This document shows positions 25,102 to 34,193 of a DNA stretch of 64,000 nt, in pieces (the first letter of the stretch is position 1; each line of letters starts with the position of its first letter). Under the pieces are notes generated by a model. The model was not told the DNA's origin and ran no database searches. It worked only from the letters and a program-made list of their open reading frames with translations. Origin of the DNA: Streptomyces sindenensis (GTDB lineage Bacteria > Actinomycetota > Actinomycetes > Streptomycetales > Streptomycetaceae); contig NZ_BMSG01000005.1 in the NCBI RefSeq assembly GCF_014649035.1, positions 186,001-250,000 of the forward strand. The letters run 5' to 3'. Position numbers and translations under genes: made by a program.

Positions 25102-25776
25102 TCAGCTGGAGGTCTTCTCGGGCCGGGCCTCGCTCGGACGGACGATGACGAAGCCCTCGCCCTGGAGCATCAGCTGGACGGCCTCGCCGGAGCCGCCGCG
25201 GACCATCGAGCCGACGCTCTGGGAGCGGTTCAGGCTCGTCGTGAGCTGCTGGCTCCAGCCGACGACCGCGTCCGTGTCCACGTACACCGGCTGGGCGGCC
25301 GTCACGGGGATCACGATCGGGGTGCCCTCGCACATCAGGCCGAGCTTGCCGTAGCCCGTGAAGACGCTGTTGAAGAGGCCGCCGCCGACCATTCCGGCGC
25401 CCTTCACGGTCTTGATCTCGTAGGAGAGCGTGGGGTCGAAGCACAGGATGTTGCGGCCGTTGATGGTGATGGCGTCGCCCTGGTCCAGCTCCACGATGAA
25501 ACAGTTCGCCGCCTCGTGCGCGAACCAGGCCTCGCCCTGGCCCCGGACGGCCATCAGCGGGAGCCCTTCGCCGGTGACGGCCCGCTTGAGCATGCCGCCG
25601 ATGCCCTGGCCCTTGCGCTCGAACTGGAGGTTGCCGCGGAAGGCGATCATCGAGCCCTGCCGGGCGTGCATCTCCCCGTTGACGGCGTACTTGATGGATT
25701 TCGCGTTCTGCAGGGTCATACCGGGGGCGGTGGCCGGCTGGGCCATGTGCTCGCTGGAAAAGAGATCGCTCTTCAT
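25102..25776 (-). CDS. AIM24-family protein
   Basis: 224-aa protein starting MKSDLFSSEHMAQPA; an ATG nine bases further upstream is also possible. The AIM24 (TRAP-like) beta-sandwich is recognisable from SIKYAVNGEMHARQGSMIAF, LMAVRGQGEAWFAH, FNSVFTGYGKLGLMCEGTPI and a C-terminal LMLQGEGFVIVRPSE. There is no signal peptide. In Streptomyces these proteins often occur as small paralogous groups. Their role is not known; the yeast namesake affects inner-membrane organisation. The gene is transcribed away from the Pth2-like gene, 71 bp between starts. Confidence 0.9.
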   Translation of the reverse strand: MKSDLFSSEHMAQPATAPGMTLQNAKSIKYAVNGEMHARQGSMIAFRGNLQFERKGQGIGGMLKRAVTGEGLPLMAVRGQGEAWFAHEAANCFIVELDQGDAITINGRNILCFDPTLSYEIKTVKGAGMVGGGLFNSVFTGYGKLGLMCEGTPIVIPVTAAQPVYVDTDAVVGWSQQLTTSLNRSQSVGSMVRGGSGEAVQLMLQGEGFVIVRPSEARPEKTSS

Positions 25777-25847
25777 GCGGAGCATCCTCACCCGGACCAG
25801 GCCGTTCCGCCAAGCAGGTGACCGTGTCCGCCTGGCAGACTGGGACG

Positions 25848-26576
25848 GTGACCAGCCATGACACCCCCTCCCCCGCCTCCGGGAGCCCGTTCCACAGCGG
25901 CCCGAGCGACCGCGACCAGGCACCGCAGTTCGTGCTGCCCCTGGTGCTCCACCTGGAGAAGACGGACCCGCCCGCCCGCACCGACGCGCTGCGGGCCGCC
26001 GCCCGGGCGGTGCTGACGATCCTCGCGGACGAGCGGTCCCTGGGCGACGGCGAGTGGGCGGCGGCCGTGCGGGACTGGCAGGACGCCCGGATCCGCAAGG
26101 TCGTGCGCCGGGCGCGCGGTGCGGAGTGGCGCAAGGCGGCGGCGCTCGACGGCATCACGGTGACGGGCGAGAAGGGCGCGGAGGTACGGGTGTTCCCGCC
26201 GATCCCGCTGGACGGCTGGCCCAAGGAGCTGGCCAGGCTCCAGGTGTCGGGCACCGATCTGGACGACCCCGAGCCGCCCGCCGCTCCCGATCTTTCGGGC
26301 CCGGTGCTGTGGCTGAACCCCGATGTCGACATGTCGGCGGGCAAGTCGATGGCGCAGGCCGGGCACGGGGCACAGCTCGCCTGGTGGGAGCTGTCCGACG
26401 CCGAGCGCAAGGCCTGGCGCGAGGCCGGGTTCCCGCTCTCCGTGGCCACCCCCGGGGCGGAGCGCTGGCGGGAGCTGACGGCGAGCGGGCTGCCGGTGGT
26501 GCGCGACGCGGGGTTCACCGAGATCGCGCCGGGCTCCTGCACGGTGATCGCCGACCACCCGGCGCTGCGCCGCTGA
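25848..26576 (+). CDS. Peptidyl-tRNA hydrolase 2 (Pth2)-like protein
   Basis: 242-aa protein from a GTG at 25848; a GTG 30 bases earlier is in frame. The N-terminal 125 residues are an actinobacterial helical extension. The C-terminal domain matches Pth2: VLWLNPDVDMSAGKSMAQAG (KxxxQxAH region), LSVATPGAERWRELTASGLP, and RDAGFTEIAPGSCTVIA, which corresponds to the conserved RDAGxTEIxPGS motif. Archaeal and eukaryotic Pth2 recycle peptidyl-tRNA. Bacteria normally use the unrelated Pth, so this is probably a divergent paralogue whose activity is unproven. Confidence 0.82.
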   Translation: MTSHDTPSPASGSPFHSGPSDRDQAPQFVLPLVLHLEKTDPPARTDALRAAARAVLTILADERSLGDGEWAAAVRDWQDARIRKVVRRARGAEWRKAAALDGITVTGEKGAEVRVFPPIPLDGWPKELARLQVSGTDLDDPEPPAAPDLSGPVLWLNPDVDMSAGKSMAQAGHGAQLAWWELSDAERKAWREAGFPLSVATPGAERWRELTASGLPVVRDAGFTEIAPGSCTVIADHPALRR

Positions 26577-26716
26577 ACACTTCTGCCTCCTCCTGCGTAT
26601 CTCCCGGTACTGCCCTGTCGGCAGTACCGCCAAGCGGCCTGCCCAGCTGGTCGATGGGCGGTTGCTCGACGCCTGTTCGATCGACGCTGTCACGCCTCGG
26701 CCCGGGAGACACCTTG

Positions 26717-27463
26717 TTGCGACGCATCAACGGCACGGCCCTCATCATCGCGGCACTGGTCGCCACACTCGGCGCGCTCGCGTTCCCCGTCTGGTCCTAC
26801 GCCGACCGTTCGGGCACCGGCGAGGCGAATCTCAACGCCTCCAGCGTCGCCACCCAGTGGGGGCCGCTCTCCGCGACCGACCGGGACTTCCTGGTCAAGG
26901 TGCGGCTCGCCGGGCTGTGGGAACTGCCCGCCGGGCAGCAGGCGATCGAACGGGCGCCCAGCGAGGCGACGAAGGCCGCCGGGGACCACCTCGTCGTCGG
27001 GCACACCGACCTGGACGGGCGGGCCCGGGACGTCGCGGCGAAGCTCGGGGTGGAGCTGCCCAACCAGCCGACCGCCCAGCAGCAGGAGTGGCTGCGGGAG
27101 CTGACGGCGGCGAGCGGGGACGCGTACGAGCGGAAGTTCGCGAATATCCTGCGCGCCGCCCACGGCAAGGTCTTCGGCCTGATCGCCCAGGTCCGCCACA
27201 CCACCCGGAACTCGCTGATCCGGCAATTGGCGAGCGACGCCAACCAGACCGTGCTGGACCACATCACCATGCTGGAGGCGACCGGCCTCATCGACTTCGA
27301 CGCCCTGGCGCGCGAAGCGGCGAGCGGGTCGACGGCCAGCCCTTCCGGACCGTCGATGCCCCGGGACGGCCAGGCCCCGCTGGCCCCGGTTCCGGCGACG
27401 CCGACCGGCGACCAGTCGTTCACCTCGCGCCCGGTGCCGCCCACGATGATGCCGATGCCATAA
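26717..27463 (+). CDS. DUF4142 secreted/membrane-anchored protein
   Basis: 248-aa protein that appears to use TTG at 26717: the frame has no ATG or GTG near the start, and GGGAGA lies about eight bases upstream; TTG at 26714 is an alternative. RRINGTALIIAALVATLGAL is a signal peptide or anchor. The body is helical: TDRDFLVKVRLAGLWELPAG, HTDLDGRARDVAAKLGVELP and RAAHGKVFGLIAQVRHTTRN fit DUF4142, a ferritin-like four-helix family of exported proteins. A Ser/Pro/Met-rich tail ends PTMMPMP. It lies 121 bp upstream of the DUF692 gene on the same strand and may belong to the same unit. Confidence 0.82.
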   Translation: MRRINGTALIIAALVATLGALAFPVWSYADRSGTGEANLNASSVATQWGPLSATDRDFLVKVRLAGLWELPAGQQAIERAPSEATKAAGDHLVVGHTDLDGRARDVAAKLGVELPNQPTAQQQEWLRELTAASGDAYERKFANILRAAHGKVFGLIAQVRHTTRNSLIRQLASDANQTVLDHITMLEATGLIDFDALAREAASGSTASPSGPSMPRDGQAPLAPVPATPTGDQSFTSRPVPPTMMPMP

Positions 27464-27584
27464 CGGCGGCCTCGGGCCCAGAACCTCAAATGTAGCTCTG
27501 AACGTCCCACCGGTCGGGTTCATCGCCGGGCGACAGGGCCATGACCCCTGAACAGCACGAGGTGAGCAGGGGGGCGGGGGCACC

Positions 27585-28961
27585 ATGGAACTGGGCATCG
27601 GCATCGGCTGGCGGCCGGAGATCGCGGCCGAGGTGGAGGCGCTGAGCGGAATCGACTGGGTGGAGGCGGTCGCGGAGAACCTCTGCGCCGACCACCTCCC
27701 GGACTCCCTGGTGCGGCTGCGGGAGCGCGGGGTGACCGTCGTGCCGCACGGGGTGGCACTCGGCCTCGGCGGCGCGGACCGGCCCGACCCCGACCGGCTC
27801 GCCGGTCTCGCGGCGCGCGCCCAACTGCTGGGGGCGCCCCTGGTGACCGAGCACATCGCGTTCGTACGGGCCGGGGGGCCGCTGACCGCGTCGCCGAGAC
27901 TGGAGGCGGGGCACCTGCTGCCGGTGCCCCGCACCTGGGACGCGCTGGACGTGCTGTGCGAGAACGTGCGGATCGCGCAGGACTCGCTGCCGGTGCCGCT
28001 CGCCCTGGAGAACATCGCCGCGCTGATCACCTGGCCGGACGAGGAGCTCACCGAGGGGCAGTTCCTGGCGGAGCTGGTCGAGCGGACCGGGGTGCGGCTG
28101 CTGATCGACGTGGCCAATCTGCACACCAACCACGTCAATCTCGGCCAGGATCCGGCGAAGGCGCTGGACGAGCTGCCGGTGGAGGCCATCGCGTACGTCC
28201 ATGTGGCGGGCGGGGTCGAGAAGAACGGCCTCTGGCACGACACGCACGCCCACCCGGTGTCCGAACCCGTCCTGGAGGTGCTGGCCGAGCTGCGCTCCCG
28301 GGTCGATCCGCGCGGCGTGCTGCTGGAGCGGGACGACGCGTTCCCGCCGGGCGCGGAGCTGGCGGGCGAACTGGACGCGATCCGGTCGACGCTGCGGAAG
28401 GCGGCGCCCTCGGTGGACCGGGCGGCGAGCGGGGTGGCCGGCCCGGGGCCGGGCCGGGCGGCGGGCCGGGGTGCCGCTCCCGCGGCCGACGCCACCGCGG
28501 GCGTCGAAACCCGTGCGGTCTCGGCCGCACCTGCCCCCGCACCCGCACCCGCCGACGTCCGTGACCGTACCGCCGTCGCACAGACCGCCCTGCTTTCCGC
28601 CCTGGTCGCCGGAACCCCGGCCCCCGAGGGCTTCGACCACCGGCGGCTGCGGGTGCAGAGCCGGGCACTGGCGGCCAAGCGCGCCGACGTCGTCGCCAAG
28701 GTGGCACCCGAACTGCCGGAGATCCTCGGCGACGGCTACCACGCCGCGTTCCTCGCGTACGCCGGTAGCCGCCCCCTGTCCGGCGGCTATCGCCGCGACG
28801 CCCTGAACTTCGCGGAGCATGTGCTCATCACGGGCGGTCCCGCCGATCCGGCGGCGCGGCGCCGGCTGACGTACTGGTGGCAGGACCGGTCCGGCGCCCG
28901 GCCGCCGCGCCGTACCACCCGTCTGGTCCGGGCGGCCCGTGCCGTCCTCGTGGGGAAGTGA
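27585..28961 (+). CDS. DUF692 multinuclear non-heme iron oxidase (MNIO) with fused C-terminal partner-like domain
   Basis: 458-aa protein. Residues 1-275 form the DUF692 TIM barrel; likely iron ligands are visible: H55 (VPHGV), E89/H90 (VTEHIAF), E142 (LALENIAAL), D175/N178/H180 ([10 protein letters not shown]), H206 (YVHVAGG), H218 to H223 (HDTHAH) and E248 (LLERDD). This family includes MbnB, TglH and ChrH, which oxidise cysteine-containing peptides. An Ala/Pro linker (about 280-325) joins a second domain (about 326-458): [20 protein letters not shown] and then [14 protein letters not shown]. That pattern recalls the DUF2063 partner proteins encoded beside other MNIO genes; this comparison is inference. 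GGGGG precedes the ATG. The TIGR04222 gene follows with a 5-bp gap. Confidence 0.88.
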   Translation: MELGIGIGWRPEIAAEVEALSGIDWVEAVAENLCADHLPDSLVRLRERGVTVVPHGVALGLGGADRPDPDRLAGLAARAQLLGAPLVTEHIAFVRAGGPLTASPRLEAGHLLPVPRTWDALDVLCENVRIAQDSLPVPLALENIAALITWPDEELTEGQFLAELVERTGVRLLIDVANLHTNHVNLGQDPAKALDELPVEAIAYVHVAGGVEKNGLWHDTHAHPVSEPVLEVLAELRSRVDPRGVLLERDDAFPPGAELAGELDAIRSTLRKAAPSVDRAASGVAGPGPGRAAGRGAAPAADATAGVETRAVSAAPAPAPAPADVRDRTAVAQTALLSALVAGTPAPEGFDHRRLRVQSRALAAKRADVVAKVAPELPEILGDGYHAAFLAYAGSRPLSGGYRRDALNFAEHVLITGGPADPAARRRLTYWWQDRSGARPPRRTTRLVRAARAVLVGK

Positions 28962-28966
28962 CCGCT

Positions 28967-29989
28967 GTGAACGTCTTCGCTCTGCCGGCGACCCTCGGGG
29001 TCGTCGTCTCATCGGTGCTGCTCGTCGTCACGACGGTGGCCGAGCGGTTCCGCCGCCCCTCTGCCGGCCCCGACGTCGCCCTTCACGACCTGTACGAGGT
29101 CGCGTTCCTGAACGGCGGTCCGGCCAGGGTCGTGGACACCGCCCTGACCGCCCTGCACGCGGACGGCCGGCTGGCCGTCGGCGGGCCCGGCATCGTCGCC
29201 GTACAGCGGGAGCAGGCGAACGACCCGGTGGAGCGCGCGGTGTTCGAGGCGGTGGCCGACGCCCCGAGCGGCGCCCTGCACGCCCTGCGGGAAGCGGTGA
29301 TGCGGCACCCGGCGGTCCAGGAGGTCGGCGACGGGCTCGCCGCGCGCGGCCTGCTGGTGCCTCCCCACCGGCTCCGTCCGCTGCGGCGGTGGGGGTTGAT
29401 CCAGGGGGTGGCGTGCCTCATCGCCCTGCCGGTGAGCGTGGTGCTCACGTTCGTCCAGTTCGCCGCGACCGACCCCCTGGAAGTCTCGGTCCCGTTCATC
29501 GTGAAGATGCTGCCCGCGATCGTCATCGGCGCGTTCACCGGGCTGATCGTCACGGTCTCCTCCGCGAGCCGCCTCACGAAGTCGGGGCGGCACGCCGCGC
29601 TGTCGTTCCGGACCTCCTACGCCCATGTGGCGACCCCCGCCCATCTCGTCGCCACGCTGGGACTGCGCGCGTTGCCGGACCCGGTCTTCCAGGGCCAGTT
29701 GGTGGCGGCGGCACGGCTGAGCGCGCCGCGTCGGCGGTCCTCGTCGTACGTCGCCGGCGGCACGGCGGCGGGGGTCACCGCGGTCGCCGCCACGACGGTC
29801 TGGTGCGCCGCCTCCGGCCCCGGCGGCTCCAGCTGCGGCGGGTCGACCGGGGGCGGCTCCGGTTCGAGCTGCGGCGGCGGGTCCGGGTGCGGAGGCGGAG
29901 GCGGGTCGAGCTGTGGTGGCGGTTCCAGCTGCGGTGGTTCGAGCGGTTCCAGCTGCGGTGGTGGCTCCAGCTGTGGGGGCGGGTCCTGA
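28967..29989 (+). CDS. TIGR04222-domain membrane protein with Cys-Gly-Ser repeat tail, candidate MNIO substrate
   Basis: 340-aa protein from the GTG at 28967, with GGGGAAG upstream; a GTG at 28958 overlaps the preceding stop but has no proper site. A first membrane helix (FALPATLGVVVSSVLLVVTT) leads to the TIGR04222 region (LHDLYEVAFLNGGPARVVDT, LHALREAVMRHPAVQEV), then two more helices (LIQGVACLIALPVSVVLTF; IVIGAFTGLIVTVSS). A further short hydrophobic segment precedes a C-terminal 55-residue tail built almost only of Gly, Ser and Cys: seven S/G-C-G-G units (SSCGGGSSCGGSSGSSCGGG and similar). TIGR04222 was defined on proteins with such low-complexity tails that tend to neighbour DUF692 genes. 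The tail is the obvious candidate for oxidative modification by the upstream enzyme; no experiment is implied. Confidence 0.85.
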   Translation: MNVFALPATLGVVVSSVLLVVTTVAERFRRPSAGPDVALHDLYEVAFLNGGPARVVDTALTALHADGRLAVGGPGIVAVQREQANDPVERAVFEAVADAPSGALHALREAVMRHPAVQEVGDGLAARGLLVPPHRLRPLRRWGLIQGVACLIALPVSVVLTFVQFAATDPLEVSVPFIVKMLPAIVIGAFTGLIVTVSSASRLTKSGRHAALSFRTSYAHVATPAHLVATLGLRALPDPVFQGQLVAAARLSAPRRRSSSYVAGGTAAGVTAVAATTVWCAASGPGGSSCGGSTGGGSGSSCGGGSGCGGGGGSSCGGGSSCGGSSGSSCGGGSSCGGGS

Positions 29990-30147
29990 ACCGGCCCCCC
30001 TCCCCCTTCCGAACCTGAATCGGGCCCGTACGCAAGCATCTTGACCGCCCATCGGAGTGGTTCCCGGTGACCCTCCGGGGCGGTGCTGGACATATCCCTG
30101 CGGCCGCCCGACCATTCCTCTCCGCATCCGCAGAGAGGCCCCCGCGC

Positions 30148-31710
30148 GTGAGAACTGCTGCGCTCTACACATCGATCGGCTCCCTGGTCCTGTCCGCCCT
30201 CGCCGCCGCTCCGGCGGGGGCCTGGGACCGCCCCGGTTCCGCCGAGGCCCGGGGCACCGCGATCGCCGCCGCCCGGGCCACGGCCGCCGGGATCGACTTC
30301 GCCGCCTGCCCCGAGGAGGAGATGCTCCCGGACTCCCTGAAGTGCGGCACGGTCACGGTGCCCCTCGACTACGCGGATCCGGACGGGCGGCAGCTCGAAC
30401 TGACCGTCAGCCGGACGCCCGCCACCGGTCCGGCGCAGGAGCGGCAGGGCGCGTTCGTCTACAACCCGGGCGGCCCCGGCGCGTCCAGCATCACCTTCCC
30501 GCTGGCCGGGGAGCTGCCGGAGTGGAAGGAGATCGCCGAGGCGTACGACCTGGTCGGCTACGCCCCGCGCGGTGTGAACGGCTCTTCCGCACCGCTGAGT
30601 TGCCAGGACCCCGCCGCGTACACGAAGGGTCCGACCGACGCCCCGACGCATCCGGCCCGGGAGTACAAGGAGCGGCGTGTCGCCCGTGCGAAGGCGTACG
30701 CGCGGGGCTGCGCGGAGCACGCGGGCGAGACGCTGCGGCACTACACCTCGCTGAACAACGCCCGCGACCTGGACGTGCTGCGGGCCGCGCTCGGCGAGAG
30801 CCGGCTGACGTTCATGGGGGCGTCGTACGGGACGTACTTCGGGGCGCTGTACGCGACGCTGTTCCCCTCCCACGTACGGCGCATGGTCTTCGACTCGGCG
30901 GTCGATCCCGACCCCGAGCAGATCTGGTACCGCTCCAACATGGGCCAGTCGCTGGCCTTCGAGGCGCGCTGGGAGGACTTCCGCCGCTGGGTCGCCAAGC
31001 ACGACGACGTGTACCGCCTGGGGACCACCCCCGAGGCGGTGCAACGGCGCTACGACGAGGTGCGCGCCGAGCTGGCGGTGAAGCCCGCGGGCGGCAAGGT
31101 CGGGCCGGGGCAGCTGCATTCGGCGTTCCTGGGGGCGGGCTACTACGACGACTACTGGGCGATGCGGGCGACGGCGCTGTCGGAGTACGTCCGGGGCAAT
31201 CCGGAGCCGCTGGTCGCACAGGCGTCCCCGCGCGCGGTGGCGGCGAAGGACAACGAGAACGCCCAGGCGGTGTACACGGCCGTCGAGTGCAACGACGCGC
31301 CCTGGCCCGAGGACTTCGAGGTCTGGGACCGCGACCACACGGAGCTGGCGCGCGTCGCGCCCTTCGAGACCTGGGACAACGCCTTCTCGAACCTGCCGTG
31401 CGCCTTCTGGCCCGCTCCCCGGCAGCGGCCGCTGGACGTCCGCGTGGGGTGGGGCGAGCTGCCGCCGGTGCTGATCCTGGCGGCGGAGCGGGACGCGGCG
31501 ACTCCGTACAAGGGGGCGCTGGAGCTGCGGAAGCGGCTGCCCGGTTCGTCGCTGGTGACCGAGCGGGACGCGGGGACGCACGGCATCGGCGGGGCGGGGA
31601 ACGCCTGCGTCGACGATCATCTGCGCCGGTATCTGCTGACCGGTGAGGTGCCGGGGCGGGGTGCGGACTGCGCCGCGCACCCGGAGCCCAACCCGGTCTC
31701 GCTGGACTGA
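30148..31710 (+). CDS. Secreted alpha/beta-hydrolase, tripeptidyl aminopeptidase-like
   Basis: 520-aa protein. I use the GTG at 30148 (AGAGAGG upstream), which puts a signal peptide right at the N-terminus: RTAALYTSIGSLVLSALAAA and then PAGA. The hydrolase fold shows FVYNPGGPGASS (oxyanion region), FMGASYGTYFGALYATLFP (nucleophile Ser in GASYG), DAATPYKGALEL and DAGTHGIGGAGNAC (catalytic His). The last part is a TAP-like C-terminal domain. Members (Tap, SlpD, SlpE) remove tripeptides from secreted proteins or act as proline-type peptidases. It is followed by a hairpin terminator. Confidence 0.92.
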   Translation: MRTAALYTSIGSLVLSALAAAPAGAWDRPGSAEARGTAIAAARATAAGIDFAACPEEEMLPDSLKCGTVTVPLDYADPDGRQLELTVSRTPATGPAQERQGAFVYNPGGPGASSITFPLAGELPEWKEIAEAYDLVGYAPRGVNGSSAPLSCQDPAAYTKGPTDAPTHPAREYKERRVARAKAYARGCAEHAGETLRHYTSLNNARDLDVLRAALGESRLTFMGASYGTYFGALYATLFPSHVRRMVFDSAVDPDPEQIWYRSNMGQSLAFEARWEDFRRWVAKHDDVYRLGTTPEAVQRRYDEVRAELAVKPAGGKVGPGQLHSAFLGAGYYDDYWAMRATALSEYVRGNPEPLVAQASPRAVAAKDNENAQAVYTAVECNDAPWPEDFEVWDRDHTELARVAPFETWDNAFSNLPCAFWPAPRQRPLDVRVGWGELPPVLILAAERDAATPYKGALELRKRLPGSSLVTERDAGTHGIGGAGNACVDDHLRRYLLTGEVPGRGADCAAHPEPNPVSLD

Positions 31711-31736
31711 CCGGGCGGTCGGCGGGCGTACGGAGC

Positions 31737-31771
31737 GGGGGCCGCCACACCGTGACGGTGCGACGGCCCCC
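31737..31771. terminator. Hairpin between convergent hydrolase and hemQ genes
   Basis: GGGGGCCG (31737-31744) pairs with CGGCCCCC (31764-31771), and inside the loop CACCG/CGGTG can form a second short stem. The location between convergent stops suits a bidirectional terminator. Confidence 0.65.
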
Positions 31772-31870
31772 GAAGCCGAACCCGGTGTCGCTGGAGAGGC
31801 GGACGGCACGATCGGTGCCCGGTGCCCGACTCTCTGATCTTCCGGGTTGGGGTGGTGCGGGACTCGCTGG

Positions 31871-32599
31871 CTATGCGAGCCCGGCCACCAGGTCTGCGAC
31901 GCTCTTCCTGCGGCCCGTGTAGAACGGGACCTCCTCGCGCACGTGGAGCCGTGCCTCGGAGGCGCGCAGGTGACGCATCAGGTCGACGATGCGGTACAGC
32001 TCGTCCGCCTCGAAGGCGAGGATCCACTCGTAGTCGCCGAGCGAGAACGAGGCGACGGTGTTGGCGCGGACGTCGGGGTAGCCCCGGGCCATCTTGCCGT
32101 GGTCCGCGAGCATACGGCGGCGGTCCTCGTCGGGCAGCAGGTACCAGTCGTAGGACCGGACGAAGGGGTAGACGCTGATGTAGTCGCGGGGCGTCTCATC
32201 GGCGAGGAACGCCGGGATGTGCGACTTGTTGAACTCGGCGGGGCGGTGCAGCGCCATGTTCGACCAGACCGGGTCGAGCGCGCGGCCGAGCCTGGTGCGC
32301 CTGAAGAGGTTGTACGCGTCCTGGAGCTGGTCCGAGGTCTCGGCGTGCCACCAGATCATGATGTCCGCGTCGGCCCGCAGCCCGGACAGGTCGTAGGTGC
32401 CCCGGACGGTGATGTCCTTGGCCGCGAGCTGGTCGAACAGCTCCTGCACCTCGTCGGCGTAGCCCGCGCGGTCCAGCGGGAGGACGTCGCGGAGCTTGAA
32501 GACCGACCACAGGGTGTAGCGGATGACCTCGTTGAGGTCCTTGGCCTTCTTGCCGGCGTTCGGACTCTTGCTTGATGTCACAGTCTCAGGAGCACTCAT
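31871..32599 (-). CDS. hemQ: Coproheme decarboxylase HemQ (chlorite dismutase-like)
   Basis: 242-aa protein from ATG at 32599. It converts coproheme to heme b by two oxidative decarboxylations, the last step of the coproporphyrin-dependent pathway used by Actinobacteria. Family features: [33 protein letters not shown], the [13 protein letters not shown] segment with conserved tyrosines, [10 protein letters not shown] carrying the axial His, and a C-terminal [16 protein letters not shown]. The start lies 4 bp after the hemY stop, so the two are co-transcribed. Confidence 0.96.
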   Translation of the reverse strand: MSAPETVTSSKSPNAGKKAKDLNEVIRYTLWSVFKLRDVLPLDRAGYADEVQELFDQLAAKDITVRGTYDLSGLRADADIMIWWHAETSDQLQDAYNLFRRTRLGRALDPVWSNMALHRPAEFNKSHIPAFLADETPRDYISVYPFVRSYDWYLLPDEDRRRMLADHGKMARGYPDVRANTVASFSLGDYEWILAFEADELYRIVDLMRHLRASEARLHVREEVPFYTGRRKSVADLVAGLA

Positions 32600-32603
32600 A
32601 CGG

Positions 32604-34067
32604 CTATTGTCCCGCCTCGCTCCCCGTGCCCCGAACCAGGGTCGGCGTGGCGATGATCTCGCTCGCGATCTCGTCGGCCGCGCGGCGGGCGCTCGCGATG
32701 CAGGCGGGGATGCCCACCCCGTCGTAGACCGCGCCGCAGACCCGCAGGGCGGGCAGCTTGGCGACCTCGTCCCGGATGCGGGCGACCCGGGTGAGGTGGC
32801 CGACCGGGTACTGCGGCAGGCCGCCGATCCAGCGGGTGACCTCGGTGTCGACGGGCCGGGCGGTGAGGCCGGTGGCGGCGGCGAGGTCGCGCAGGGAGAC
32901 GGAGACGAGCTCCTCGTCCTCGCGGTGGAGGTGGTCCTCCTCGCCGTAGCGGCCGACGGAGGTGCGGAGCACGAACAGGTCGGGGGCGGCGTCGGCGACC
33001 CACTGCCACTTGTTGCTGGAGAACGTGGACGCCTTGATCGTGTGCCCGTCGACGGGCGGCACCAGGAAGCCGGAGCGGCCGCGCAGGGCTTCGTACGCCT
33101 CGATGTCGGTGCGGCGGAAGGCCAGGGTGACCAGGGCCATCGAGGCGTACTCGACGCCGGACAGCTCGGCGGAGGCGGCCGGGGACTCGGCGGCCAGCAG
33201 GGTGGCCGCGGACCAGGCGGGGGTGGCCAGGACGATGCCGTCGGCGGCAATGGTCCGGGCGTCGGTGCGGACGGCCCAGCCCGTTTCCGTACGGGTCAGG
33301 CCGAGGACGGGCGTCTCGGTGAGGATGTCGCCGCCCTGGGCCCGTACGGCGTCGGCGACGGCGGCCGGGAGGGTGCCGATGCCGCCCGCGATGCCCTGGA
33401 AGACGGGGCCGGTCTGCTGCCGGGCGGCGGCCCGCGCCTGGATGCGGCTGACACCGTCGAGCAGCGGGCCGCCCTCCTTCACGGCCTCGAAGAGCTGGGG
33501 CACGGCGGCGCGCATGGAGATCCGGTAGGCGTCGCCCGCGTAGACCCCGCCGAGGAGGGGCTCCACCAGCCGGTCCACGACCTCGCGGCCGAGCCGGTCC
33601 GCGACGTACGCGCCGACCGCGACGTCGTCGCCGACGGGGGTCGGGGTGAGGTCGCGCTCCTCGGCGATCCGGGCCAGGCCCTCGGGGGACAGCACCTCGC
33701 CGAGGACCGCCGGGTCGCCGGGGACACCCATGACATGGCCCTTGGGCATGGGGCGCAGCGCGTCGCGCGTCCAGAGCGACGCGGTGGCGGTGGCGGGCGG
33801 CTGGAGCCGGCCGCCGAGGCCCACGGCCTCGGCCAGCGCGACCGCCTCGGGGCGCCGGGCGAGCATCGACTCGGCCCCCAGGTCGACCTGGACGCCCGCG
33901 ATCTCGCCGGTCATGAGCTTGCCGCCGAGCCGGTCCGTCGCCTCCAGGAGGGTGACCCGCAGGCCGGTGGCGACCAGGCGGTGGGCGGCCGCCAGGCCGG
34001 CGATGCCGCCGCCGATGACGACGACGTGCCCCAGGGGCGTTTCCGCACGCTGTTGAGAACGCTGCAT
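32604..34067 (-). CDS. hemY: Coproporphyrinogen III oxidase (HemY/CgoX type, formerly protoporphyrinogen oxidase)
   Basis: 487-aa FAD enzyme that oxidises coproporphyrinogen III to coproporphyrin in the Gram-positive heme route. FAD-binding [19 protein letters not shown] is near the N-terminus; [50 protein letters not shown] and the C-terminal [20 protein letters not shown] are typical of the family. No signal peptide; it acts at the inner face of the membrane. It is the first gene of a hemY-hemQ pair, with hemE on the same strand 2.6 kb upstream beyond two genes in the opposite direction. Confidence 0.95.
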   Translation of the reverse strand: MQRSQQRAETPLGHVVVIGGGIAGLAAAHRLVATGLRVTLLEATDRLGGKLMTGEIAGVQVDLGAESMLARRPEAVALAEAVGLGGRLQPPATATASLWTRDALRPMPKGHVMGVPGDPAVLGEVLSPEGLARIAEERDLTPTPVGDDVAVGAYVADRLGREVVDRLVEPLLGGVYAGDAYRISMRAAVPQLFEAVKEGGPLLDGVSRIQARAAARQQTGPVFQGIAGGIGTLPAAVADAVRAQGGDILTETPVLGLTRTETGWAVRTDARTIAADGIVLATPAWSAATLLAAESPAASAELSGVEYASMALVTLAFRRTDIEAYEALRGRSGFLVPPVDGHTIKASTFSSNKWQWVADAAPDLFVLRTSVGRYGEEDHLHREDEELVSVSLRDLAAATGLTARPVDTEVTRWIGGLPQYPVGHLTRVARIRDEVAKLPALRVCGAVYDGVGIPACIASARRAADEIASEIIATPTLVRGTGSEAGQ

Positions 34068-34193
34068 GGGTCCACTCTCTCAGACCCGATCCGACGCTCC
34101 ACCGTGACCACTTCGAAACCGCCGTCCGGCAACCGGTCCGGGGGCGGCCGCTTCGAACCGGCGACATCAACCAACGTCCTGGGGGGACCAGTT

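Noticed and set aside
29617..31809. Long minus-strand frame opposite the TIGR04222 and hydrolase genes
   Set aside because: Antisense shadow; the plus strand has a signal peptide, hydrolase motifs and proper start sites.
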